A DNA stretch of 64,000 nucleotides from M3007 sp044350425 (GTDB taxonomy: Bacteria; Bacteroidota; Bacteroidia; Chitinophagales; Saprospiraceae), in the NCBI GenBank assembly GCA_044350425.1, contig JBILHS010000006.1, positions 30,177 to 94,176 on the forward strand, written 5' to 3'. Position 1 is the stretch's first letter. The number at the start of each line of letters is the position of its first letter. Made by a program: the position numbers and the translations under genes. This document shows positions 7,946 to 16,799 of the stretch, piece after piece. Below the pieces are notes generated by a model. The model ran no database searches. It worked only from the letters and a program-made list of their open reading frames with translations, and was not told the DNA's origin.

Positions 7946-8024
7946 AGTTTGTTTCTTTTGGGATTTTAATTCACCGGGTGACTGTCAGTCACCCGGTGAA
8001 TTAAAATCCCAAAAGAAACAAACT
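7946..8024. repeat. Long perfect palindrome just upstream of parC
   Basis: Arms 7946-7983 and 7987-8024 (38 bases each) are perfect reverse complements around GTC. The centre is CACCGGGTGACT..AGTCACCCGGTG; the outer parts are A/T-rich. Its core differs from the 3434/3562 family. It begins 15 bases upstream of the parC start codon, so it either lies in the leader or overlaps the promoter. Confidence 0.9.
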
Positions 8025-8055
8025 TACAGTTTTTGATGATCAGTGTGGCCTGGGG

Positions 8056-8427
8056 TCAGGCTACTTTAAAATGTGGGTTCTGGATGATGCCTATGATGTT
8101 GCCCCAGGGGTCTTTCAACATGGCTACCCAGATATCTCCTCCTACATTCGTTGGTTCTTCATGAGCCGTTGCCCCACAAGTCAATAATTGCGCAAAAGTA
8201 CTCTGGATATCGTCTACCCCCCAATAGGTCTCTACATTTTCTCCGCCCGACACAGCGTTCATTTGTGGATGTAGCCCCAGTTCACACCCACCAACATTGA
8301 AGCCAACATAAAAAGGCTCGTTGAAATAGGGTTGAATACCCAATGCGTTGGAGTACCATGCTGCTGCGGCTGGCAGATCCGGTACACGGTAGATGCAGGT
8401 GCGCAGCCCAAGAAAAGGAGTTGCCAT
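8056..8427 (-). CDS. VOC (glyoxalase/bleomycin resistance) superfamily protein
   Basis: A 123-residue single-domain protein with the paired beta-alpha-beta-beta-beta pattern of the vicinal oxygen chelate fold: LRTCIYRVPDLPAAAAWYSNALGI..., YVGFNVGGCELGLHP, VDDIQSTFAQLLTCGA, and closing AMLKDPWGNIIGIIQNP. VOC proteins include glyoxalases, dioxygenases and resistance proteins; the substrate cannot be told here. I chose ATG 8427 (MATPFLGLRT) because the further upstream extension is Lys/Phe-rich, unlike the family, and would overlap the next gene. Confidence 0.85.
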   Translation of the reverse strand: MATPFLGLRTCIYRVPDLPAAAAWYSNALGIQPYFNEPFYVGFNVGGCELGLHPQMNAVSGGENVETYWGVDDIQSTFAQLLTCGATAHEEPTNVGGDIWVAMLKDPWGNIIGIIQNPHFKVA

Positions 8428-8494
8428 AAGATTCGAATTTGGAGGCGAAAGTAGTGCAATTTGTTTTTTAAAATAAAACTTTTTGTTTTTAATT

Positions 8495-9946
8495 TTACAC
8501 TCCATCCTTTAGTACCTTTAGCAACCAGTCTTTATTCGCTAAAGGTTGCATCGCCGCGACTTTTTCAATCAAACTACAACGCTCCCGGGTGGCTTTTGAG
8601 GTCGACAACCGGGCTTTTTTTATTTCCCATTTGTTGGCTTGTCGAAGCATCCGTAAAAAATTCAAATTGGTCGCTTTTCCAAATGGCGAAAGGGTTTTGT
8701 CCCTCCGAAGCAATTGTTCCGTGGTAGAAAGTAAATAGCTCAGGGCATCAGCTTCATGCAGTAGGTAGAAGGTTTTGAGCTGCAGAATTTTCGCCCCAAT
8801 GTGATAAGTAAAATCTGTAAATTCAACATTTTGCAAGGTCTGCAAAGTGAGCGCAAGTTCTTGCTTTTCAAAGTATAAACTGGCTAGGTTGAAGGCAAAT
8901 GCATTGTCGCCTTCAGCGGGCGGCAATGCCTCGCGGTATTGGTGAAGGAATTGCTCGGTCCACTCAAAAGCGCCGGTTCGGAGGCCGGTCGTCGCGATAT
9001 TTTTATAAGTCCATTGCGAAAGCCTTCCACCGTGCTGGAGCAACAAACCGCGCTCCAATAAAATCCGGTAAAGTGCCAGTGCATCATGGTAAGCCTCGGG
9101 TTGGCCGCCATTGATTCGGCGGATACAATGGTTGAGGGCGCATTGATAAAGGGAAGCCAATTCTTCCTGCTCGAAAAGCTGATGGTGTGCTTCCAGGGCG
9201 ATCGTTAGCGTTCGAAACGTTTCCGGCGACGGTTTTTCAAGCAGGTCATACGCGGCGAGATAAGTACGAGCAGCAGGCAAAGCTGATAGCAAAGCATGAT
9301 CTTTGCGGATAGCAATCAGTTCGTCATTGAGCAAGGCATTTTCACCTGATTGTATCACCGCAAGTTGGCTTCTGCTGCGCAGGGCCAGGCAGAGTCGAAG
9401 TTTTTCTAAGGCGTGGGCGTGCTGGATATGCTCTAACTGATGCAGCAAATGAGGACTATCTGCCCGACGTGGTTGACGGCTGTGCAGCGTTTCAGCAGCC
9501 TCTTCCAGTTGCGCCGCGTAGCGATACCACTCGGCGTTGCGCTGTGGCGCGCGATTAAGGAGTGTCCTGTATTTTTCAAGGGCAGAAGTGGCCTGCCTGT
9601 CCAGATTGCGTTCCAGAAAGGCAAGGGTGCGTTGGCGTTGCTGTTCTAGCGGGTCGGCCCAATAGCGTTCGAGCGCCAGCCAATCCAGCAACAATTCGTA
9701 AAGATCTGAGATTAAGTTGTTGAATTTCAGCTCCTGATAGGGTGCTTCCGACCCAAAAATTTTAGCAAAAACAACAGGTTTTTGCCATGACTCATCCTGC
9801 AACGGAGCATTGCCTAGTACCACATCACAAAGTGCACGCAAGTCTTTATGCCGATTGCAGAAATCAGACCAAACATATTGCCGCCAGCGGTTGCGCTCTC
9901 GAACAGAAAGGGTTTGTAGGGTTTCGATGAGTTTTGTTTGTCGCAT
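8495..9946 (-). CDS. Helical repeat protein of unknown function
   Basis: A 483-residue soluble protein, predicted almost wholly helical, with many Leu/Ala-rich paired segments (for example ALALYRILLERGLLL, LASLYFEKQELALTLQTLQNVE) resembling divergent TPR-type solenoids from about residue 200 onward. No signal peptide, catalytic motif or membrane segment is visible. The amino end (TLSVRERNRWRQYVWSDFCN) is a charged helix of a kind seen in hypothetical proteins of Saprospiraceae-like bacteria (recollection, not searched). It may be a scaffold. It lies upstream of the VOC gene on the same strand. Confidence 0.7.
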   Translation of the reverse strand: MRQTKLIETLQTLSVRERNRWRQYVWSDFCNRHKDLRALCDVVLGNAPLQDESWQKPVVFAKIFGSEAPYQELKFNNLISDLYELLLDWLALERYWADPLEQQRQRTLAFLERNLDRQATSALEKYRTLLNRAPQRNAEWYRYAAQLEEAAETLHSRQPRRADSPHLLHQLEHIQHAHALEKLRLCLALRSRSQLAVIQSGENALLNDELIAIRKDHALLSALPAARTYLAAYDLLEKPSPETFRTLTIALEAHHQLFEQEELASLYQCALNHCIRRINGGQPEAYHDALALYRILLERGLLLQHGGRLSQWTYKNIATTGLRTGAFEWTEQFLHQYREALPPAEGDNAFAFNLASLYFEKQELALTLQTLQNVEFTDFTYHIGAKILQLKTFYLLHEADALSYLLSTTEQLLRRDKTLSPFGKATNLNFLRMLRQANKWEIKKARLSTSKATRERCSLIEKVAAMQPLANKDWLLKVLKDGV

Positions 9947-10161
9947 TTTGTACTAATAGACAGTTTTTAATAAAGGCAAATTTTCTATAATCATATGATT
10001 TTTGGCCAAATAATCTGTTATTTAAAAACAAATATTAGCATTTTTGACAGAATTAAATAAATTAAAAGTTCTATAAACCTAAAAAAGTGTCGCAAAATAC
10101 AACCAATATTCTGACCTAAATTCGTGCTGTTATTTTTTGTATTTTAAATATTCGATCTCCC

Positions 10162-13100
10162 ATGATTTTTTTTGCTAACCACCGGTTTACCCTCCTTGCT
10201 TTTTGTTTCTTTTTCGGGCTTTTTTCCCGTGTTTCGGCGCAGAATAGCCCTGTGTGCTTTCAATTGTTTTTCCCTACCGTGGCAGCACAACCTGGTGATA
10301 CGGTTTGTGTGCCGCTGATGGTACGCGATTTTGAGTTGATCGCTTCTATACAACTGGGCGTCCAATGGGACAGTACGGCCCTTCATCTGGTAGGCGTTGA
10401 TGTTTCAGGCTCAGGGTTGCCCGACTTTGGTTCTTTTAATTACACCACCTATTCCGCCGGTGAAATGCTGGTTTCCTGGAATGCTCTAGGGCTAATGGGC
10501 ATCACGCTTCCTGACTCGACCGAGCTTTTTAGCCTTTGTTTTCGAGTGCCAAACAATGTTAGCCCGGGCCTTCACCCGCTACAAATAGGCAATCTGAACC
10601 TTACGGGTAGCAAGTACGAGGTGGTACAAATGCTCCCTCCTGATTGGCATTCGGTAATGATGCCTTTGGCGCAACAAATTGGCGGAGTGTTGGTGGGCGG
10701 TAGCGTTCCCGGCAACTTAGCGGTGGCCGCTACCTGCATGGCCGGGGCGAATTGCAACGCTCCCATAGGCAGCGCATCGGTGGAAATAACGGGCGGAACA
10801 CCGCCCTACCAATATGCCTGGAGCGGGCCGTCTGGATTTTCAGTGGCTACACCAACCATCTCAAATATTTCAGGAGGCGAATATCGGGTAACCGTGACCG
10901 ACCAAACCGGCAGCACAGTAATGGCACTGGTTTCTGTGACGGCTTCCAACTCGGGAATATGGACGACCCAACAGTTGACCAATGCTGAATGCGGTCAACC
11001 CAATGGCTGCGCAACCATAAGTGTTCATGGCGGACAAGCCCCCTACACCTTTTCATGGTCTGCCGGCTCAAGCCAAACCAACCAGAACTGCGCATTGCCC
11101 CCAGGTCAGCATTCGGTGACCATAACTGATGTCTTAGGCTGCACCAAAACGACCGATTTTACGATCGGCAACTCAAGTAACTTTTATTTGCAAGTATCCG
11201 CGACAGGCATTCAGGAATGTGGTGGTACGGGCAGCGCAAAAGCGAATCCCGACGGTGATGGCCCGTTTCAATATTTGTGGTCCACGGGCGATACAACGCA
11301 AGAAATTACGGGACTTTTGGAAGGTAGTTACGGGGTAACCGTAACAGGGCCAGGCGGTTGTGTCAACACTAATTCTTTTGGAATTTTCAACTTCTATACC
11401 TACTATTGGGGGCTTTCCCTTAGTGCGTATTGCGACAGCAATTTGCCCAATTCCGGGAAAGTGATTTTGACAACCAACTACTCGAATCCCAGCTTGGGTT
11501 TCCCAATCACTATTGGCTGGAGCGATGGCACGACCCGGGTGATCCCATCGAAACCTGCCACCAATAAACTGGACTCTTTACTGGGCGTTCCCTCCGGACT
11601 TTACACGGTAACCGTGACGGATACCACGGGCTGCTCGGTCACCGTATCTGCTTCTTTGGATTGTGCAAAAATGCCGCCTGTGCCCGCAGGGCTTACCGCT
11701 TTTTATATTCAGGACGAATACCTAAACCCGCAATACGACCTGGACAGCTGTGTAGGGGTGTATGCCCGGAATTTCACGGATTTGAAATCGGCTTCCTTTT
11801 CGCTGAGTTGGTCAAATTCTGTCGCTGGCGAAATAACCAATATCCGCAAATTGGGCCTTCCGGGTTTGAGTTTTGCAGATTTTACACTCGATCAGCAAAC
11901 AAAAAAGTTAGGCTTTAACTGGCAATCGCCCATTCCAGTCACACTGCCAGTCGAGAGTCTTTTGTTTGAGGTATGCTTTGACCCTACCAGCAGTACGAAT
12001 CCTGCTGCGTTTCTTCAATTTAGAGACGAGCCGGTAGACATTCAGCTGACAGACGGCCAAGGAAATGAAGTGGGCTTTATTGGCAAGAATGGCTGGGTTA
12101 TGTTCGATCTCTTTTTCCCCTTGCAACCCTCCATTTGTGATTTCGGCGTGGTACCACCCGATTGTGCCGCCGACGGCAACAGCCAGGTACGGCTTGGACA
12201 GTGCAACCCAGGGCTGGGACTTACGGTAGTCAATTACGCTATCCATTCGGGCAATTTCCAATATCTGGGCGCTACAGGCAGCCTCTTGTCGCTGGAACCA
12301 GGAAAATATAATATCACTGCCACCCAGACAGCCTCCCTTTGGGAGGAGTTTTATATCAAAATACCTGATTCCGGAGACTCTACCGCTTGTGTCTGGCCCG
12401 GCGATGCCGACAACAACAACGCGGTGAACCACCACGACTTGTTGTACCTCGGCCTGGCTTTTGGCGAACAAGGCATTGCCCGTGCCAGCGCTTCCCAAAA
12501 CTGGGTGGGCCAGGACTGTCCCGATTGGGCCGGGGTGACCTCCGTGCGCAACGTCAACTTCAAAAACATAGATACCAATGGCGACGGAACCATCACCGCC
12601 GCCGACACCACAGGGCTCGTTCAAAACTGGGGTCGCGTGGTCAACCCCAACCTCGATAACCCATTTGCTGCTCCGCTTGGGAGCAACTCGAGCTACTTAC
12701 AACCGATGCTCACCTTGATAGCAGACACGCTGGAAGCGGGCCAATCTGTCGCATTACCTATTTCGCTCGGTTCGGCGGGCATGCCAATGGACAGCATTTA
12801 CGGGCTGGCATTCAGCATTTCCTACGATCCTGCGCTGGTGAAAGACAATGTTCGTTTCCAACCTTCCAGCTCCTGGTTTGGCGACTCTACCCAGTTCTTA
12901 TTCCTGCAAAAAAACTTCCCCCTGCAGGGCCATTTGGATGTCGCGATCACCCGAACCGATGGAGTGCCTGTGAGCGGCTGGGGCGCCATCGGGGATATGT
13001 TCATTATTATTGAGGACAACATTTTCGGCGAACCAGAGCCACTCAACCCACAAGACACTACCCTGAAAACGATGGTCTACTTCCGGGGTTTGAGCTCGGT

Positions 13101-13431
13101 AAATACTGAAGAAAAAACCAAATTGATGGATGCGCCACCTGTAGCTTTGTTCATTCACCGCTCCACTTCCAGGGTAAAAGACATGCCAGACTGGGAGCGC
13201 GGCATCGCGCTGGCGCCCAACCCAGCCGCTGAAACCCTGCATCTTTCGAGCCGCGAAACCTACATCGAACGGGTTGAAGTCATTGACATGACCGGACGGC
13301 TTGCCCTTGTGCAAAGTGTTGGCACAAACGAGCTGCAGCTTACGGTAAGTTCATTGACCCTGGGGACTTACTTTGTGCGGGTCTTTACGGAGCATGGTAT
13401 TGCTGTTAGAAAGATCGTGATTGCTCGTTAA
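10162..13431 (+). CDS. Large secreted protein: cohesin-like, SprB repeat and dockerin-like modules with T9SS sorting domain
   Basis: A 1089-residue secreted protein. Modules in order: signal peptide (1-26, ending VSAQ); cohesin-like beta domain (about 30-175); four Cys-containing SprB-type repeats (about 190-505) of the pattern GGTPPYQYAWS...G.Y.VTVTD; a second cohesin-like region (about 515-650); a dockerin-like block (about 742-825) with two calcium loops, DADNNNAVNHHDLLYLGL and DTNGDGTITAADTTGL; a third cohesin-like domain (about 853-975); and a type A T9SS sorting domain (about 1013-1089, LAPNPAAETLHLSS ... YFVRVFTEHG). It should be exported by T9SS and anchored or released at the surface. 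The next gene, 44 bases on, is a paralogue with the same order. Confidence 0.88.
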   Translation: MIFFANHRFTLLAFCFFFGLFSRVSAQNSPVCFQLFFPTVAAQPGDTVCVPLMVRDFELIASIQLGVQWDSTALHLVGVDVSGSGLPDFGSFNYTTYSAGEMLVSWNALGLMGITLPDSTELFSLCFRVPNNVSPGLHPLQIGNLNLTGSKYEVVQMLPPDWHSVMMPLAQQIGGVLVGGSVPGNLAVAATCMAGANCNAPIGSASVEITGGTPPYQYAWSGPSGFSVATPTISNISGGEYRVTVTDQTGSTVMALVSVTASNSGIWTTQQLTNAECGQPNGCATISVHGGQAPYTFSWSAGSSQTNQNCALPPGQHSVTITDVLGCTKTTDFTIGNSSNFYLQVSATGIQECGGTGSAKANPDGDGPFQYLWSTGDTTQEITGLLEGSYGVTVTGPGGCVNTNSFGIFNFYTYYWGLSLSAYCDSNLPNSGKVILTTNYSNPSLGFPITIGWSDGTTRVIPSKPATNKLDSLLGVPSGLYTVTVTDTTGCSVTVSASLDCAKMPPVPAGLTAFYIQDEYLNPQYDLDSCVGVYARNFTDLKSASFSLSWSNSVAGEITNIRKLGLPGLSFADFTLDQQTKKLGFNWQSPIPVTLPVESLLFEVCFDPTSSTNPAAFLQFRDEPVDIQLTDGQGNEVGFIGKNGWVMFDLFFPLQPSICDFGVVPPDCAADGNSQVRLGQCNPGLGLTVVNYAIHSGNFQYLGATGSLLSLEPGKYNITATQTASLWEEFYIKIPDSGDSTACVWPGDADNNNAVNHHDLLYLGLAFGEQGIARASASQNWVGQDCPDWAGVTSVRNVNFKNIDTNGDGTITAADTTGLVQNWGRVVNPNLDNPFAAPLGSNSSYLQPMLTLIADTLEAGQSVALPISLGSAGMPMDSIYGLAFSISYDPALVKDNVRFQPSSSWFGDSTQFLFLQKNFPLQGHLDVAITRTDGVPVSGWGAIGDMFIIIEDNIFGEPEPLNPQDTTLKTMVYFRGLSSVNTEEKTKLMDAPPVALFIHRSTSRVKDMPDWERGIALAPNPAAETLHLSSRETYIERVEVIDMTGRLALVQSVGTNELQLTVSSLTLGTYFVRVFTEHGIAVRKIVIAR

Positions 13432-13475
13432 TTTTTAAAAGAACATTCCGTAGAACATTCAATTCCCTTTTACGC

Positions 13476-16400
13476 ATGAAAAAAATATCCCAATTTTTTT
13501 GCTCGATCGGCTTAACCCGATGCCTTCCGATTTTCTGCTTCATCCTGTTGAGCGTAATGGCCAAAGGCCAAGACAACTGTTTTGAAATCCGTTTTTCCAC
13601 CGAAGACGCTCAGGTGGGCGACACCATTGAGGTGCTCGCAACGGTGCGCGGGTTCGTGGAAATTGTTTCGTATCAGTTTGTGGCACAGTGGAATCCCGCT
13701 GAATTGCAATATGTGAAATATAGCGCCAGCGGTGCGGCATTGGCCGGGCAATTATTCGGTGCCAGCAGTGTTGCTCAGGGGATTTTTCGCGCGGTGTGGA
13801 GTGACGTGAACGCCTCCGGTATGACGGCACCCAACGATGCCTTGTTGTTCAAAATGTATTTCAAGGTACTGGCAGATACGATAGGGTTTTGCCCGATAAA
13901 AATTAAACCAGACGACAATCTAACCATTTACGAGGTAGCCAATAACAACTCGAACAAGTTCCCTTTATCTCATGTAATCGGTGGCGCGAGGGTGAATAAA
14001 TCCAGCGATTTTGTGCTGGGCGACCTCTGCGTAATCCCACCGCCTTGCACCGGAAACGCCGGGAACCTGCAGGCCAGCGTCTCGGGCGGCATTCCACCCT
14101 ATCAATATCTTTGGATCGGCCCGAATGGATTTACTTCAGCAGACAGTCTGCTGAACGCGCTTACCCCCGGCCGCTACGATCTCCGCGTCACCGATGCGGT
14201 GGGCAATGAGGTACAGGCTATTACGCGGTTTTTCTCTGGCGGGGCGGCGGTCTATAGCAGTGTCACCGTCCATGCATCCAAGTGCCAACTGGCGAATGGT
14301 TGTGCTCAGGTAAATGCATATTCTGGAACTCCACCCTACACCTATTCATGGTCGCAGCCGGGTTCAGTCAACCTCAGTCGCTGTGATTTATACAGTGGCA
14401 ACCATTCCGTGACCATTTCGGATACGAAGGGCTGCATCACTGTACAGGATTTTTTTATTGAAAAAGATACGCTGTTGGGAGTCGAACTAACGCCTTCGTA
14501 CGCCGATTGTCGATTCGATCTTTTGGGCGGGGTAATCCTGAGCACCGATGGAACGCCTCCTTTTAGTTATCATTGGTCGAACGGCTCGACCGCTGCCAAT
14601 CTGGAACAAACCCATCCGGGCGCTTACTCCGTAAGTGTAACGGATGCAGAGGGTTGTGCAGGAAGTGCTTCCACTTTGATAAAGGACTATGGCACCTTTG
14701 ACTGGAAATTCAGTTTGGGCAATTATTGCGACCCGGACGCGACGCTTGGCCGAATTGACCTGTTTGGATATGCCATGGCGCAACGAACGAACCCACCCCT
14801 TTCTATTGCCTGGAACAATGGAACCAGACAAGAAATCCACGATCTGGACGAGACCCTTGTATACCAGCTCATGAGCCGTTTTAAGGGGGTTCCGAACGGA
14901 ATTTATGCGGTGACCATTACGGATGCTGACGGCTGTTCACAGGTGGAGACAATAGCGTCTAAGTGTTATAAAAACATAACGCTGGATACCCTCTCGCCCC
15001 AGTTTTACATCGAAAGCAACACGGCCAATGGCGATGTAGAAGTGCGTGGAAAAGGTCTAAAGGGTATAAAATCGCTTGCTTTTAGTTTGAATTGGCAGGC
15101 GAATGACATGGATCTTGATGAATTGATTTGGCAGGGTTCCTTCCTGTCTGGTGTAAGTTTCAACAATTTCACCACATACCCAAGTTCAGGCCGGATCGAT
15201 TTTTCCTGGAGCTCTCCTTCTCCACAAGGGCATTCTGGCGACACGGACATTCGCCTGTTCAGGCTGCGTTTTGCAGACAACCAATACAATCACCCTTCGG
15301 TAAATTTCGGGGAATACAACAATGCCCCCTACCGTATCGAACATGTGACGGAAGGGAAGAAACCTTTCATTGGACGGTGTGGCACCGCCCATTTTGCATA
15401 TCCTACGGGTGGATTTGACGTTATACCTGAATTTAACTTAACGGCCCCTTCTTGTGCCTACGACGGTTATAGAAGCATACAACTCAATAGCAACGACCCC
15501 GATGTTAATCCTTATACGCAAAAGATTTACGGATCCTTCAACTATACTACTCCGGTTATTTCAGCGGACGATTTGCTTTTTGCAAAGCCGGGCATCCTGA
15601 ATATTCGGGCAGCTGGAGCGGGTAATTTCTACGTTAATATCCCGCCCTATTCTTTACCCGCCTCCGAGTGCGTCTGGCCCGGCGATGCTGACAACAACAG
15701 TGTCGTCAACCATTTCGACCTGCTTTATCTTGGTCTGGGCATGAACAGCCAGTCCGCGCCGCGTGCTGAATCCGCCAGCCTTTGGCGAGGATGTGATGCC
15801 CAGGATTGGTTGGAAAGCACCTCCACCCGACATATCAATTTCAAAAATCTTGATCTGGACGGAAACGGTCTCATCGAAGCTGCCGACACAACTACGTTGC
15901 TCAGGCACTGGGGGCAAATGATCAGCCCTTTTGCCGCCATGCAACCCTATCGGATGCCATACATACCAGACACGCTTGACGCCGCTAGGAAGATCAGCAT
16001 TCAGGCTGACACGGTGTTCGCAGGTGCAGAGGTCAAAATCCCCCTCTCTTTTGCAGCGGACGGGATACAGGGCCTGGCATTCAGTGTGAGTTATAATTCG
16101 GTGCTGGTCGTCTCCGACGCGAGATTTGAGCCCTCGGGGTCTTGGCTGGGCGATCCCTTATCCGATTTGATTTGTGTTCAAAAAGATATTCAAAACCAGA
16201 GTAGACTCGACATTGCGATTACCCGCACCGATGGACAAGCTTCCAGCGGGGCGGGCGCAATCGGGTATTTGGTGCTGACTTTCAAGACTTTACCACCTGA
16301 TTCACTGCTCCGAACCGTGTTGTTCACCGCCCATGCGCTGGCCATTACTCCGGCCGAAAAACTCATCGCACTGGGTGAATCACGGCAGGAAATCGTCCTG

Positions 16401-16691
16401 CGCGGGCAAACAAACTCAGGCACTCAAACAGCCTTGCTGCCCAATCATGCCATCCAACTTTTCCCTAACCCCGCTCTTGATTTTCTACTGCTAAAAAGCT
16501 CGTCTGCACCCATCCACCGGGTTGAAATCAGCGGTACCGATGGTACATTGCACGAAATTTCCGAATTCGAAAACCCTGTCCAGCATGTCCGGATTGAATT
16601 GGGAAAAATGCCAGCCGGGACGTACTTCGCCCGCGTTTTCTGCGGAACCGGGGTGGTGGTGAAAAAGTTTATGATTGTAAGAACGTATTAA
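13476..16691 (+). CDS. Tandem paralogue: secreted cohesin-like/SprB/dockerin-like protein with T9SS sorting domain
   Basis: A 1071-residue paralogue of the upstream gene with the same module order: signal peptide (ending about residue 31, MAKGQD); cohesin-like domain (about 33-170, EDAQVGDTIEVLATVRGF); SprB-type repeats (about 185-500); dockerin-like block (about 730-815, GDADNNSVVNHFDLLYLGL and DLDGNGLIEAADTTTL); a carboxyl cohesin-like domain (about 845-945); and a T9SS type A sorting domain (about 988-1071, LFPNPALDFLLLKSS). The dockerin block is the best conserved part between the two. The 44-base gap and shared strand suggest one operon. The binding partner is unknown; self-assembly between cohesin-like and dockerin-like parts is possible but not shown. 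Confidence 0.88.
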   Translation: MKKISQFFCSIGLTRCLPIFCFILLSVMAKGQDNCFEIRFSTEDAQVGDTIEVLATVRGFVEIVSYQFVAQWNPAELQYVKYSASGAALAGQLFGASSVAQGIFRAVWSDVNASGMTAPNDALLFKMYFKVLADTIGFCPIKIKPDDNLTIYEVANNNSNKFPLSHVIGGARVNKSSDFVLGDLCVIPPPCTGNAGNLQASVSGGIPPYQYLWIGPNGFTSADSLLNALTPGRYDLRVTDAVGNEVQAITRFFSGGAAVYSSVTVHASKCQLANGCAQVNAYSGTPPYTYSWSQPGSVNLSRCDLYSGNHSVTISDTKGCITVQDFFIEKDTLLGVELTPSYADCRFDLLGGVILSTDGTPPFSYHWSNGSTAANLEQTHPGAYSVSVTDAEGCAGSASTLIKDYGTFDWKFSLGNYCDPDATLGRIDLFGYAMAQRTNPPLSIAWNNGTRQEIHDLDETLVYQLMSRFKGVPNGIYAVTITDADGCSQVETIASKCYKNITLDTLSPQFYIESNTANGDVEVRGKGLKGIKSLAFSLNWQANDMDLDELIWQGSFLSGVSFNNFTTYPSSGRIDFSWSSPSPQGHSGDTDIRLFRLRFADNQYNHPSVNFGEYNNAPYRIEHVTEGKKPFIGRCGTAHFAYPTGGFDVIPEFNLTAPSCAYDGYRSIQLNSNDPDVNPYTQKIYGSFNYTTPVISADDLLFAKPGILNIRAAGAGNFYVNIPPYSLPASECVWPGDADNNSVVNHFDLLYLGLGMNSQSAPRAESASLWRGCDAQDWLESTSTRHINFKNLDLDGNGLIEAADTTTLLRHWGQMISPFAAMQPYRMPYIPDTLDAARKISIQADTVFAGAEVKIPLSFAADGIQGLAFSVSYNSVLVVSDARFEPSGSWLGDPLSDLICVQKDIQNQSRLDIAITRTDGQASSGAGAIGYLVLTFKTLPPDSLLRTVLFTAHALAITPAEKLIALGESRQEIVLRGQTNSGTQTALLPNHAIQLFPNPALDFLLLKSSSAPIHRVEISGTDGTLHEISEFENPVQHVRIELGKMPAGTYFARVFCGTGVVVKKFMIVRTY

Positions 16692-16720
16692 AAACCGGGG
16701 CCTAAATCCCCCAATTAAAC

Positions 16721-16755
16721 GAAAAACGGAGCGACAAATCAGGTTTGTCGCTCCG
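16721..16755 (-). terminator. Intrinsic terminator for the M56/BlaI-like operon
   Basis: CGGAGCGACAAA (16727-16738) pairs with TTTGTCGCTCCG (16744-16755). On the minus strand the stem is followed by five Ts (A-run 16722-16726). It lies 45 bases beyond the M56 stop codon. Confidence 0.75.
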
Positions 16756-16799
16756 CTGCGAGCATTCTATCTCGTATTCATGGAATCAATACCCGGCTA

